Assembly: GCA_907165275.2 (NCBI GenBank)
Contig: CAJRBF020000004.1
Span: forward strand, 1 to 64,000
Length of the DNA stretch: 64,000 nucleotides
Reading direction: 5' to 3'
Origin: Zygaena filipendulae
Taxonomy: Eukaryota > Arthropoda > Insecta > Lepidoptera > Zygaenidae
The notes beneath the pieces were generated by a model that saw nothing but the letters and a program-made list of their open reading frames with translations, was not told the origin of the DNA and did no database searches. How positions within the stretch are numbered: the stretch's first letter is position 1; each line of letters begins with the position of its first letter. Below are positions 1 to 8,767 of this stretch, piece after piece. Position numbers and translations under genes: made by a program.

Positions 1-2
1 GT

Positions 3-2629
3 CTTGTTAGAAGTCAAATTACTAAGCATTGTAACAAATTGCACTTTTGCGATCATTGTTTACAATTTTTCAACTCGAACGATCAGTTATGTTCTCATAT
101 CTGCGGAGGTGTGGCTACCGAATTACCTCCAAAAGGTTCCTTTATAGAATTTAAAAATTATGACCGAAAGCAAAACGTTCCTTTTGTTGTTTATGCAGAT
201 TTTGAAGCTATGCTCGAAACTTACGATAGTTGCGAACCCGATCCGTTAAAATCTTCTACAGTGACTCAACAGCGACATGTACCTGTAGCTTTTGCCTATC
301 ACCTCGTTTGTACAGTAGATTCACGATACAACCACATAACCTCATATAGAGGACGTGATTGTGCTGATAAGTTTGTTAAATCTATTTGTGACGATGCAAA
401 GAAAATCAGCGAAATATTAAATAAAAACGTGCCTATGGTTTTTACTGATACTGATGCTTATAATTATGAGAACGCAGAGACTTGTCACATTTGCGAGGGT
501 CTAATAACAGTAGATAAAGTTCGTGATCATTGTCATTTGACAGGACAGTTCCGTGGCGCTGCTCATAGTTACTGTAATTTAAAATATCAAGTACCAAAGT
601 TCTTGCCTGTTGTCTTTCATAACCTGTCGGGTTATGATTGTCATCTTTTTATCAAAGAATTAGGGAAAGCCCCCGGGTCTATTAAGGTAATACCGAAAAC
701 AAAAGAAAACTATATTTCTTTCACAAAGTTTATTCCGATTACTGGACAAGATTATTTTCAAATAAGATTTGTGGATTCATTCAAGTTTTTGGGGACAAGC
801 TTAGAAAAGTTAGCCGCAACCATGAAAAAGGATGAATTTAGATACTTAAAATTTTACTATCCTGATGAAAAACACTTTAATCTGCTCACTCGAAAAGGAG
901 TGTATCCATATGATTACATGTCTAGTTGGGAACGATATGCTGATACCTGTTTACCGTCTAAAGACCGTTTTTTTAACTCGCTTACGAATGAGTCAATTAC
1001 CGATGAAGATTACGAACACGCTCGAGCGATGTGGCTTGAGTTTTCTATTAATAATATGGGTCAATTTACTGATTTGTATCTCGAGTCAGACGTCCTTTTG
1101 TTGACTGATATCTATGAAAATTTTAGATTAACATGTAAACAATATTATCAACTCGATCCCGCCTTTTATCTTACTGCACCAAGTCTTTCATTTGATGCAA
1201 TGCTTTTAAAAACTCGCGTTCGGTTGGAACTTATAAGTGATTTAGAAATTTTTCGTTTGATACAACAAGGTATTAGAGGTGGCGTTTGCATGTGCTCCAA
1301 ACGACACGCTAAAGCTAATCATAGATATCTGGAAACTTTTGACCCCTCTACGCCAAGCTCGTACATTATGTATTTAGATTGTAATAATTTGTACGGATAT
1401 AGTATGTGTCAAACATTACCTCATTCAGACTTCAAATTTTTAAGCGATAGTGAAATTAAGAAGTTAGAGTTAAATATAATACACATTACGGATGACGCTG
1501 AAAATGGCTTTATTCTTGAGGTTGATTTATTTTATCCTCCAAATTTACATACCCAACACAATGATTTTCCATTTTGTCCTGAAAAAATTAAATCTCCCAC
1601 AGGAAAAACAAAAAAATTAATACCCAACTTATATGACAAATATCACTACGTTATTCATTACGTTCACCTTAAAAAATGCTTAGAACATGGTTTGGTTTTA
1701 AGAAAAATCCATCGAGCTATAACTTTCAAACAAAGTAATTTTTTAAAACAATATATAGACCTTAATACTGAGCTGCGTCAGAGAGCTCAATCTGTTTTTG
1801 AACAAGATTTTTTTAAATTGTTAAATAATAGTATATTTGGAAAAACATTGGAAAACACAGAACAATGGGTAGATGTACGATTGGTAAATAAGTGGTCAGA
1901 CATGAATAACCAAACAAAAAATTTATTGGTGCCGAGAAGTTGATAGCGAACCCAAATTTTCACAGCGCATCAATATTTTCTGACGACCTAGTAGCAATAC
2001 AAATGAAACGTTCAAGGGTTGTTCTAAACAAGCCGATCTACATTGGATTTGCTGTACTCGAACTTTCTAAAAGTCATATGTATGACTTCCATTACTCAGT
2101 AATAAAGCCATTTTACGAAAATCGTATTGAAGTATGTTATACTGATACTGATAGTTTTATTTACAATATACAGACAGAAGATGTTTACAGAGATTTTAAA
2201 ATGAATTTTCTAAAATATTTTGATACTAGCAGTTACGATTACAATAACAAGTTTGGTTTGCCAATTGTAAACAAAAAGATTCCCGGGTTGTTTAAGGACG
2301 AAATGGGTGGTAAGATAGTTAAGGAGTTTGTAGGGTTAAGGTCAAAGCTTTATTGTATTAAAACTTCAGACAGAACGATTAAAAAAGCAAAAGGAACAAA
2401 ACGAAATGTAATTAAAAATTTGCATGCATCAGACTATAAACATGTCTTATACAATTGTGATGTCGTTCGAAAAAGAAACGTTTTGTTTAAAACAATCAAG
2501 CATGAAATATTTACTCAATCCGTAAATAAAATTGCTCTTTCAGCCAATGATGATAAGCGGTTGTTAGAATCAGATAAGGTGACAACCATCGCCTGGGGTA
2601 ATCAGTCAATATTTGGTTGTACTGCTTAA
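3..2629 (+). pseudogene. Polinton protein-primed family B DNA polymerase (5' partial, frameshifted)
   Basis: This would replicate the element's DNA from a protein primer. The open frame runs in from the left window edge, so the N-terminus is missing. Exonuclease motifs appear in order: Exo I (YADFEAML, about residue 50), Exo II (NLSGYDCHLF) and Exo III (YLESDVLLLTD). Polymerase motif A is DCNNLYGYSM and motif B is KLLNNSIFGKT. The frame then hits a stop at 1941-1943. The protein continues without loss in another frame from about 1928-1940, where motif C (YTDTDSF) is found, so a single-base indel at about 1928-1935 breaks the gene. Upstream-of-window sequence is needed for the start. The downstream AT-rich stretch has AATAAA near 2834. 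Programmed frameshifting is possible but nothing slippery is obvious. Confidence 0.9.
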
Positions 2630-3222
2630 TTTTTTCACTATTTCATAGAATGTAACTATTAATATAGAGTATTATAAAATATTAGGTAGAAATAAGATTG
2701 TTTAAATTATCCGTAGGATAATGATTATTATAATTATATACGAAATTGTAAGCAATATTATGTAATAGATATGTATTAATATTAAGTAAATATGAATACA
2801 GTGTAAGTTAATTTTAGTGTTTTCTGAAATATAAATAAATTTTAAATTACATTAAAACCAAGAGTTTTATTTGACTTTTCACTTTGATACAAATACAATG
2901 TTGCTGTTTGAACATGTACCGACATGTTTCATTATAATCACAATAATAACATATAACATTACAACATAGAAATATGATCATCAGTCTCCGTGCTTGTACA
3001 AACAGTAACATGTTTAGACATGTTCCAACTTGGAAACTTCAACACATAGGCACTGTAGTTTTGTTTAGCTCCTCGAACAGTCATTACCGAGACGCGCTCG
3101 ACCGAGGTACTGTCATCAGCTTCGTATCGATTTGGAATTGTAAGCATGCATTTTTAATTTGTTAAGTACCTACTATTATTCTGATAAGTGGACCGATTAT
3201 AATTTTTTGATTGTTTCAGATC
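2630..3222 (+). other. Polymerase 3' flank and leader of the next gene, with a likely leader intron
   Basis: This stretch is AT-rich and has no convincing coding frame. An AATAAA signal lies near 2834 after the polymerase stop. A consensus 5' splice site (GTAAGC) at 3140 and a pyrimidine-rich acceptor ending TTTCAG at 3219 frame an 80-nt candidate intron directly before the ATG at 3223. This would make the downstream gene's leader spliced. That is inference from splice consensus only. Confidence 0.4.
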
Positions 3223-3666
3223 ATGTCTACTCCTAGTGATATATATGAACAATGCGCACAAGATCCTCTAGAAGGGTTTAGTCAAGAATTTCCTGAAGTC
3301 AGCAAAAGGAAAAAGTCCAGAAAGCTGCAGCCAACGTTGCTTTCACAGACCACACAAGCCGCCTTTGAAGAGGTGTTTAACAAGAACGAAGATGGAGCAT
3401 GCAGTTCATTGAGCAAGCAGAGTGTTAAAAAGAGGAGCTTTGGCACCACATTCGTAGCCAGCAGGGAGCCGTTAAGGAAAACAACAAAGCTAATTAAACT
3501 TAGCATTACTGACGTAAGCAATCCAGAAAATTCGTTGGTGTTAGTGAAGGCTCAATATCCTGTTAAGGATGGAAGTGCAACAGATCATATTTTGGATGAT
3601 GCTGAGGCATTAATTAACAAAATTTCAAAAACAATATGCGGCTATAGTGCATGTCTATACATGTAA
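3223..3666 (+). CDS. Unknown Polinton-borne protein, 147 aa
   Basis: I do not recognise this protein. The start MSTPSDIYEQ lies four bases after a good splice acceptor. The protein is acidic at the N-terminus, then basic (KRKKSRK and KKRSF patches at about 30-75), and ends in a predicted alpha/beta-looking stretch (KLSITDVSNPENSLVLVK, then a DDAEALINKI helix). It has no membrane segment or signal peptide. It is the only other plus-strand gene in the element, lying between the polymerase and the converging late block, a position where Polintons often carry variable accessory genes. Its C-terminal 40 codons are repeated just downstream as a separate small frame. The intact frame suggests it was under selection recently. 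Confidence 0.55.
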   Translation: MSTPSDIYEQCAQDPLEGFSQEFPEVSKRKKSRKLQPTLLSQTTQAAFEEVFNKNEDGACSSLSKQSVKKRSFGTTFVASREPLRKTTKLIKLSITDVSNPENSLVLVKAQYPVKDGSATDHILDDAEALINKISKTICGYSACLYM

Positions 3667-3730
3667 AATTTATAAGTAAGATAAAGAAAATAACGTAGAG
3701 GAAGACAAAGTATGTTGGCAATCCAAGTCG

Positions 3731-3847
3731 ATGGCGCTAGTGACGGCTCAATATCCAGTTCAGGATGAAAGTGCTACAAATAATATTTTGGATGGTACTG
3801 AAGCATTAATTAACAAATTTCAACGACAGTATAACGGCTATGTGTAA
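3731..3847 (+). CDS. Small duplicate of the C-terminus of the preceding unknown protein, 38 aa
   Basis: An ATG opens a 38-codon frame whose product aligns with the last third of the 147-aa protein upstream: LVTAQYPVQDESAT against LVKAQYPVKDGSAT, then TEALINK against AEALINK. The DNA copies at about 3531-3682 and 3729-3872 are also alignable, including the sequence after each stop. It therefore looks like a diverged tandem duplication. It may be a second mini-gene, an alternative last exon or a decaying remnant. AATAAA follows near 3904. Confidence 0.4.
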   Translation: MALVTAQYPVQDESATNNILDGTEALINKFQRQYNGYV

Positions 3848-4017
3848 AATTTGTTATTTGTTTATGTAAGATGACTCTATTTATATTCATATATGTTTTT
3901 GTAATAAAACAATGGTCTAATAAAATCGGTGTTTTCATAATACTATACGAGGGTAAGGTTTAGTAAAAAACCAAGTTATTATTAATTATTTTTAATGAAA
4001 AAATTAAGTGATAGATT

Positions 4018-4518
4018 TCAATTACTAAAATAGTTTTCTAAATAACATAATTTTAAACAAGTTACATTTTTTAACGCACAATATTTCTTATGATTAACAC
4101 AGTTATGGTTGAATAAATCAGTACAGTACACTTTATGTAATGTAGAAAAGTTTGAAAATCCTATTTCTTCAAGTTTCTTGCTTAAATCTATAACTTCGCA
4201 ATTAGAGCATAATTCTTTGATCCACTTGATTTTTTCGATTCCTTTTACTAGGACCTTTTTATGTTCTAAATAAGGAGCGATGACTCGTTGAAACTCTCTA
4301 TAATCTATATAGCCTTCATTCCAGTAAATACCTCTGTTTCGTTGCAACCACTGAACTTGCTTTTTTTCTTCGAATGTTAAAAAATTATAGGAGTATGGTG
4401 GTTTAACTAAAAATGTTTGTGTTTGGTATTTTGTTGCAATTGCCACTTCTTTAACAATGAATTTATTATTCGCATCTTTAAAACCTTGAAGATCGGCTAT
4501 AATAATGTCAGGATTCAT
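4018..4518 (-). CDS. Exonuclease-like protein of insect Polintons, 166 aa (function uncertain)
   Basis: The N-terminus (IIIADLQGF, then FIVKEVAI) resembles the first strands of DEDD/RNase T-like exonucleases, but the usual acidic DxE pair reads D-L-Q here, so a catalytic residue may be missing. The C-terminus has several Cys and His residues (CTDLFNHNCVNHKKYC, then CLKLCYLENYF) that could bind metal. Similar proteins are common beside Polinton genes in arthropod genomes, to my recollection. Its ATG overlaps the stop of the upstream capsid-like gene as ATGA, implying tight coupling in one transcription unit, with this gene last in the leftward block. The family assignment is inference. Confidence 0.55.
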   Translation of the reverse strand: MNPDIIIADLQGFKDANNKFIVKEVAIATKYQTQTFLVKPPYSYNFLTFEEKKQVQWLQRNRGIYWNEGYIDYREFQRVIAPYLEHKKVLVKGIEKIKWIKELCSNCEVIDLSKKLEEIGFSNFSTLHKVYCTDLFNHNCVNHKKYCALKNVTCLKLCYLENYFSN

Positions 4519-5729
4519 GATAGTTTTTTCACCGTGCTGCTGAGTGGTTTATACTCGATAATGCAATCGTTGAGTATAAGACAGTAGGCTGAAGTTTGAT
4601 CAGGTATCTCAGAATCTGCTTCGAGTTCAACGCGTACGTCGACAACAGGCCCTGACTTCAAATTGTCAATTTGTCTGGAGCAATCGATAACGAACAATGG
4701 CGTTAAATCTTTGAATTGCTTAGGGCTTAGCAAAGCTTCTGATCGCCTTCCATAATACGACTGTTGAAATCTTGCGTATTGCTCGTATATTAAAGCAAAT
4801 CTGTCATTTGCAAAGTTTATATTTAAATTTTCATATGGAAAGTAAGTTGAGTTAAGGTACACCTTGACGTTACTTAGGTTACAATGATCGAACTGCGCCA
4901 TATCAGAACTTGCATTGTTCTTTCGGTTCGTTTGCAATCCAATAATTACATATCGTGGTTTTTCTATTTGAGATGCAGTTTTTATTGACCACGTATGTTT
5001 AGTGGTTTTAGGTAAAGCTGGATATTCATACAAATCCCAATTTCTAAATACAATCTGGAGTGGTCGGTCTTTTTCTAAATACTTGAGAAGATTAATCTTT
5101 TCTCTATCTGAAACTCGTACGTGTGGTACCCGCCAAATTATTTTATTTATAATTACGTCTTCAATAACCTCATCGTTGTTAAGTTTAACAGCGTTTAAAT
5201 TTGTGTTGCTTCGTAACAATATCAATTCGTGCCGACAATTGATCACAACTTTTTGATAATCTTCAGCGAAGCCAAGTATATTTTTGAGGGGAATGGAAAC
5301 TGCGAAACTGCCTCGGTGAGTATTTGTAATACCGCCTATATCCCAGCCCCAGGCTCTTGACATTTTAGATTCACTCTCATTCATTGAAACCAACGCTTTC
5401 ATTGTAGTACTTATTCCTGCGTTTTTTATTTTATCTATTTCAACTCCGTTTAACTCATACCGAATATCTTGAAATAGGTAAAGAAGAGAATTATTTGTAA
5501 AATTTACAGTGTTTACTTGCTCTTTAGTATCTCGTTTTTTAACATCAACTTGTCCTTCCAAGTATAAAGTGCTCGCTGATGGCAATATGTACAAATCTTG
5601 TTGGTTGATCGGAATGCGTATTTCATCATTCCTGTTGAAACTTGTTACATATGGTTTATATGAATGGAATTCGACCCCTTCAACGGAATTGTCGTAAGAT
5701 GGAACAGATAAAACGTCTAAGATATTCAT
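4515..5729 (-). CDS. Candidate hexon-like major capsid protein of the Polinton (F54H12.2-like), 404 aa
   Basis: The protein begins with an ATG and is rich in beta-strand-like segments throughout. It shows the features of the F54H12.2-like Polinton protein: an N-terminal FNRNDEIRIPINQQD, a following LYLEGQV segment, a central ALVSMNESESKMSRAWGWD and a C-terminal CLILNDCIIEY. Proteins of this position and size have been modelled as the jelly-roll hexon-like capsid protein of invertebrate Polintons and adintoviruses. It would form the virion shell together with the penton-like gene product. It overlaps both neighbours by four bases (ATGA type). The frame is intact. Without a structure prediction I cannot exclude that it is a minor capsid protein. 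Confidence 0.6.
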   Translation of the reverse strand: MNILDVLSVPSYDNSVEGVEFHSYKPYVTSFNRNDEIRIPINQQDLYILPSASTLYLEGQVDVKKRDTKEQVNTVNFTNNSLLYLFQDIRYELNGVEIDKIKNAGISTTMKALVSMNESESKMSRAWGWDIGGITNTHRGSFAVSIPLKNILGFAEDYQKVVINCRHELILLRSNTNLNAVKLNNDEVIEDVIINKIIWRVPHVRVSDREKINLLKYLEKDRPLQIVFRNWDLYEYPALPKTTKHTWSIKTASQIEKPRYVIIGLQTNRKNNASSDMAQFDHCNLSNVKVYLNSTYFPYENLNINFANDRFALIYEQYARFQQSYYGRRSEALLSPKQFKDLTPLFVIDCSRQIDNLKSGPVVDVRVELEADSEIPDQTSAYCLILNDCIIEYKPLSSTVKKLS

Positions 5730-5950
5730 TTTAATAATCCGATTAATTTAAGGAATGCTTTATTATCTTTATTTAACTTATTTTTTTTCCTACAAGATGT
5801 TTTGTTGAGGGTTACTCGCGCAGAACTGACGATTTTTGATTTTCGAATTAACTTATTTTTTTTCCTATAAGGAGATGTTTTGTTGAGGGTTACTCGCGCA
5901 GAACTGATAGTTTTTGATTTTCGAGGCACGTATTTATTGTAATCAATCAT
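5726..5950 (-). CDS. Small, highly basic repeated protein, core-like, 74 aa
   Basis: This tiny gene encodes a very Lys/Arg-rich protein with a tandem internal duplication of about 25 residues: each copy carries RKSK, SSARVTLNKTS and RKKNKL. Its start overlaps the end of the upstream gene by eight bases and its stop overlaps the next ATG, so it is embedded in the late block. Small basic proteins in adenovirus-like genomes act as DNA-condensing core proteins, and that role is a reasonable guess here. The guess rests on composition and position, not on detectable homology. The duplication is also visible in the DNA, in copies at about 5790-5850 and 5860-5930. Confidence 0.5.
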   Translation of the reverse strand: MIDYNKYVPRKSKTISSARVTLNKTSPYRKKNKLIRKSKIVSSARVTLNKTSCRKKNKLNKDNKAFLKLIGLLK

Positions 5951-6629
5951 TATTTTTACTAATGTTTCTCAAATGCAAAAAAAGTTGCACTTCTTCACCA
6001 CGTAAATTGACTAAGTTATTATTTATGTCCAAAAATCTAATATGGATGCAGTTGATATTACTTTGATTGATTCGGAAATATATCGCGTTTTTAGGGGCTT
6101 CGATGATTCTATATCCAGGCGGCACGTTAGGTGCAAATTCGTAAACAATATGGCTTGGTTCACCGTTTATATATGATCCACTCACTATATCACATTCGAC
6201 TCTCACCACGGTCGTAGGCAAAATGTTCACTGGCAGATGTGAAACATGCCATTTATTTGCTTTCAGAAACTTATTTCCATAGCCCAGCAAATTTCCTAGA
6301 GAATCTGTCTTGGTAAAATCAATATCTTTAGTGCAGTGTATGGATATTTTTAATGTGTTGTTATTACAGTGAAGTTGAAATGTTGCGTCTTTTATTTCTG
6401 ATTTTATATAGTCACTGATATCTTGCAATTCATAGGCTCCTTCCGGTAGAGTAATTACTTCATTAGTACCATAGTAAAATTTATTATTTCTATAGTCAAT
6501 ATTTGGAATTGAATTAAATGTAGATAAATATAACAGAGCACACTCATATTCCCCATTAAGTTGTAGGGTGGGAGAGTAATAAGTAGTTAAAATTGATGAG
6601 TTTCCCGTAATTGATAGTGTTAAAGACAT
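5943..6629 (-). CDS. Candidate penton-like minor capsid protein, 228 aa
   Basis: The intact frame starts at an ATG. The sequence has the short alternating hydrophobic strands and glycine-rich turns expected of a single jelly-roll protein. Recognisable blocks are YECALLYLSTFNSIPNI near residue 30, LPEGAYELQDISDYIKSEI near 65-85, then NLLGYG and a C-terminal FLDINNNLVNLRGE. Adintovirus and Polinton genomes carry a penton-like single jelly-roll protein of about this size beside the hexon-like gene, which fits its position. It probably occupies the vertices of the capsid. The call rests on size, context and fold-like composition. Structure prediction could change it. Confidence 0.5.
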   Translation of the reverse strand: MSLTLSITGNSSILTTYYSPTLQLNGEYECALLYLSTFNSIPNIDYRNNKFYYGTNEVITLPEGAYELQDISDYIKSEIKDATFQLHCNNNTLKISIHCTKDIDFTKTDSLGNLLGYGNKFLKANKWHVSHLPVNILPTTVVRVECDIVSGSYINGEPSHIVYEFAPNVPPGYRIIEAPKNAIYFRINQSNINCIHIRFLDINNNLVNLRGEEVQLFLHLRNISKNND

Positions 6630-6665
6630 TTTGCAAATGACATGACTAAAACAAAATTTAATGTT

Positions 6666-7010
6666 TTATACTTTTTTATTCCAAAATTTCCATAAATATT
6701 TTAAACATAAATGACCACAATTAACAGTGTTAAATTTTTGGTATCTTGTATAATTATAAAAAATGTTCATATTTTTTAAATACTTCACTAATTCAAATGG
6801 CGGTTTCAAATCACCATAACTATCAAAGTATTCACAATAATTATTTCGTTTTGCATATGCTACCCAATGTGTTCCCTCATTCTTCGAATCATCTAGGTTA
6901 ACAATACCACATTCAATCTTCCTCGGACTTCTGGGTAATTCATCTTTCATGTAAACACCTCGGAAATGCGGAATATTTGCAGCGTACTTCAAAATGTCTA
7001 CATTTGTCAA
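6666..7010 (-). CDS. Adenain/Ulp1-like maturation cysteine protease, about 115 aa
   Basis: The catalytic elements are in the right order: His in GTHWVAY (residue 48), Asp in YFDSYG (63), the oxyanion-hole Gln in RYQKF (91) and the nucleophile Cys in NCGHLCL (98). This is the adenovirus protease fold reduced to a core, and it would cleave capsid precursors during particle maturation. It is much shorter than adenain (about 200 aa) but similar to other insect Polinton proteases. There is no ATG at the natural start: the frame stays open upstream through about 7031 and into the end of the preceding gene. Translation may therefore start at a non-ATG codon or couple with the upstream gene. Confidence 0.8.
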   Translation of the reverse strand: MTNVDILKYAANIPHFRGVYMKDELPRSPRKIECGIVNLDDSKNEGTHWVAYAKRNNYCEYFDSYGDLKPPFELVKYLKNMNIFYNYTRYQKFNTVNCGHLCLKYLWKFWNKKV

Positions 7011-7030
7011 AGCACGATTAGGTAGCGTAG

Positions 7031-7759
7031 TTAGTTTTTTGAAGCTTTTATGTATAAACCTTTCCCACTTTTGTAAGGCTTTATGTATAAGCCTTTTCCC
7101 AGTGCTATAGCCTCCATGGTTTTATTATGACGCTCTGTCTCCTGCAAATTCTTTTGAGCAGATTTATAATCATTCACAGTTTTTGCAATTCCAGACGCTC
7201 CTCCCGCCAGAGCGCCTAGAGCTGATAAACCCGCAAATATTGGGATAAGTGGTAATATTCCTCCGGTTTTTGGTATTGGTATCACTCGAGGTAATTTGAT
7301 TTGACGAGCTAGCGGAATCATTCTTTTAGCAGCTGCATAAGACAGGTTTATCAGCGTTTTACGGTTTTTTGGTTTTAGCTTTTTAACATGTGAACGAATT
7401 TTCGTGACAAAATGTTTGAATGATTTAACTCCCCAACCCGATTTTACTTTAGCTTTCATCGCTTTACTAACCAGCCATGAGACCAATTTTTCACCTTTCC
7501 CTGCATCCTTTGCTTCTAACCTCTTTTTAGCCATGTCTAACAATTGTAAATCCGCTTTGTGACGATTAGGTAAATCTGTGTTATTGGCGTAGGCGATATC
7601 GTGGTGCATGCAGGCTTCGTCCAACTTGTTAACCCCGCGATCACCTCTTTGTAAACGTTTCTGAAGTTTTGTTCCTGGTCCACAGTAATTATACCCAGGT
7701 ATATGAATCTCAAAAGGTAAGTTATTTATTAAATTGTTAACGAGTCCACCACCATGCAT
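7031..7759 (-). CDS. Polinton PLA2-domain protein with basic/hydrophobic C-terminal half, 242 aa
   Basis: Residues 20-60 form a parvovirus VP1-type phospholipase A2 motif: the calcium loop YNYCGPG (23-29) and the active-site helix DEACMHHDIAYA with the His-Asp pair at 53-54. In parvoviruses such a domain helps the incoming particle cross membranes, and by analogy this is a membrane-active capsid-associated protein. A Lys/Arg-rich region follows, then a glycine- and alanine-rich hydrophobic stretch (IPIFAGLSALGALAGGASG, near 170-195). A C-terminal GKGLYIKPYKSGKGLYIK repeat closes it, ending as in other Polinton copies. The frame is open with an ATG start. It precedes the protease gene by about 20 bases. 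Confidence 0.85.
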   Translation of the reverse strand: MHGGGLVNNLINNLPFEIHIPGYNYCGPGTKLQKRLQRGDRGVNKLDEACMHHDIAYANNTDLPNRHKADLQLLDMAKKRLEAKDAGKGEKLVSWLVSKAMKAKVKSGWGVKSFKHFVTKIRSHVKKLKPKNRKTLINLSYAAAKRMIPLARQIKLPRVIPIPKTGGILPLIPIFAGLSALGALAGGASGIAKTVNDYKSAQKNLQETERHNKTMEAIALGKGLYIKPYKSGKGLYIKASKN

Positions 7760-7812
7760 GACTCGTATTAAAATGACTAAAGTAACGATACTGTTTATAG
7801 TTTTATATCTTC

Positions 7813-8748
7813 TTAACTTAACAATGTGGATTTATCAATCCAGCTGTTTTCATCAGGAGGTAACCCTAACCATTTAACGAATATCTTACTCCCTTTCTTT
7901 TTCAACACTTTTTCTATTAAATACACATTAGGATAGTTAGTCTTCTGCAGTTCTTGTTCATAAAAACTTCCTAAAATAGGCTGCTTACGTTGATCTTCAA
8001 TGTGGTACGTTTGTGGAATGGTATTATTTACTTTCTTTACAGTAAATAATTCTGTAGACCAATTAGGAGTATATCCCTTTTCAAAACAATTTTTGTATTT
8101 ACTAATACGAACGCAATCCCCAGCCTTAAATTTAGATTTTTGTGGTACAGATGGAAAAGAGTGTAATTTATTAATATTTCTTTTTACGTCTGGTTCTATA
8201 GTTTTATTAATTTCTGCAGGCTTAAAACCAGTGGTGCGATGTTTTGTGGTGTTATAAGACTGCATAATATTATTCAAAGTTTTGTCAGACCATTTATAAC
8301 TCCCAATCAGACTAAAGTGTTTGAACAGTCTTTGCTTTATAGTTTTGATAAGACGTTCAACAATTGAAGCTTTTTTTATAGAAAACGTCGAATAATGGGT
8401 AATTTTATTCGTCTTCATAAGCTTTTGAAACGAATCGTTGTAGAACTCGTTCCCCATATCGGTTTGCAAATTGTACGGCCTTCTTTGGCTTCGGATTAAA
8501 ATATGTTTAAAAGCTTGAGTTACATCAAGTTTTTTCTTTGATTTCAACGGTTCAGCCCAGGCATACTTTGTAAAGCAATCTATTACTATAAGGATATATT
8601 TATTGTTGTTGTTATATTTTCGAAGAGATTGCATATCTATCAAATCGGCTTGCCACAAATCATCGATTCCCTTAAGAAAAACAGGACGTCTTGTAAAGTT
8701 TTTTCGAGCGGCTTTGTGGATTTCATTGACTACTTCCTGTTTTGTCAT
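7813..8748 (-). CDS. Polinton integrase (retroviral-type, F54H12.3-like) with chromodomain
   Basis: The protein would insert the element into host DNA. The DDE core is complete: Asp in QADLIDM, Asp in QTDMGNEF and Glu in SIVERLIKT. A C-terminal chromodomain (YLIEKVLKKKGSKIFVKWLG, then PDENSWI) is typical of the F54H12.3 family and may guide integration to chromatin. I chose the ATG at 8748 (MTKQEVVNEI). The frame is open a little further upstream, but only with non-ATG codons that overlap the neighbouring gene's end. The N-terminal zinc-binding HHCC region usual in retroviral integrases is not obvious. The frame is intact. Confidence 0.93.
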   Translation of the reverse strand: MTKQEVVNEIHKAARKNFTRRPVFLKGIDDLWQADLIDMQSLRKYNNNNKYILIVIDCFTKYAWAEPLKSKKKLDVTQAFKHILIRSQRRPYNLQTDMGNEFYNDSFQKLMKTNKITHYSTFSIKKASIVERLIKTIKQRLFKHFSLIGSYKWSDKTLNNIMQSYNTTKHRTTGFKPAEINKTIEPDVKRNINKLHSFPSVPQKSKFKAGDCVRISKYKNCFEKGYTPNWSTELFTVKKVNNTIPQTYHIEDQRKQPILGSFYEQELQKTNYPNVYLIEKVLKKKGSKIFVKWLGLPPDENSWIDKSTLLS

Positions 8749-8767
8749 TTTGTAATGCACTTTAAAT

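Noticed and set aside
2959..3165. Opposed 62- and 63-codon frames between the polymerase and the 147-aa gene
   Set aside because: They overlap each other antisense, lack any motif, and lie across a likely leader intron.
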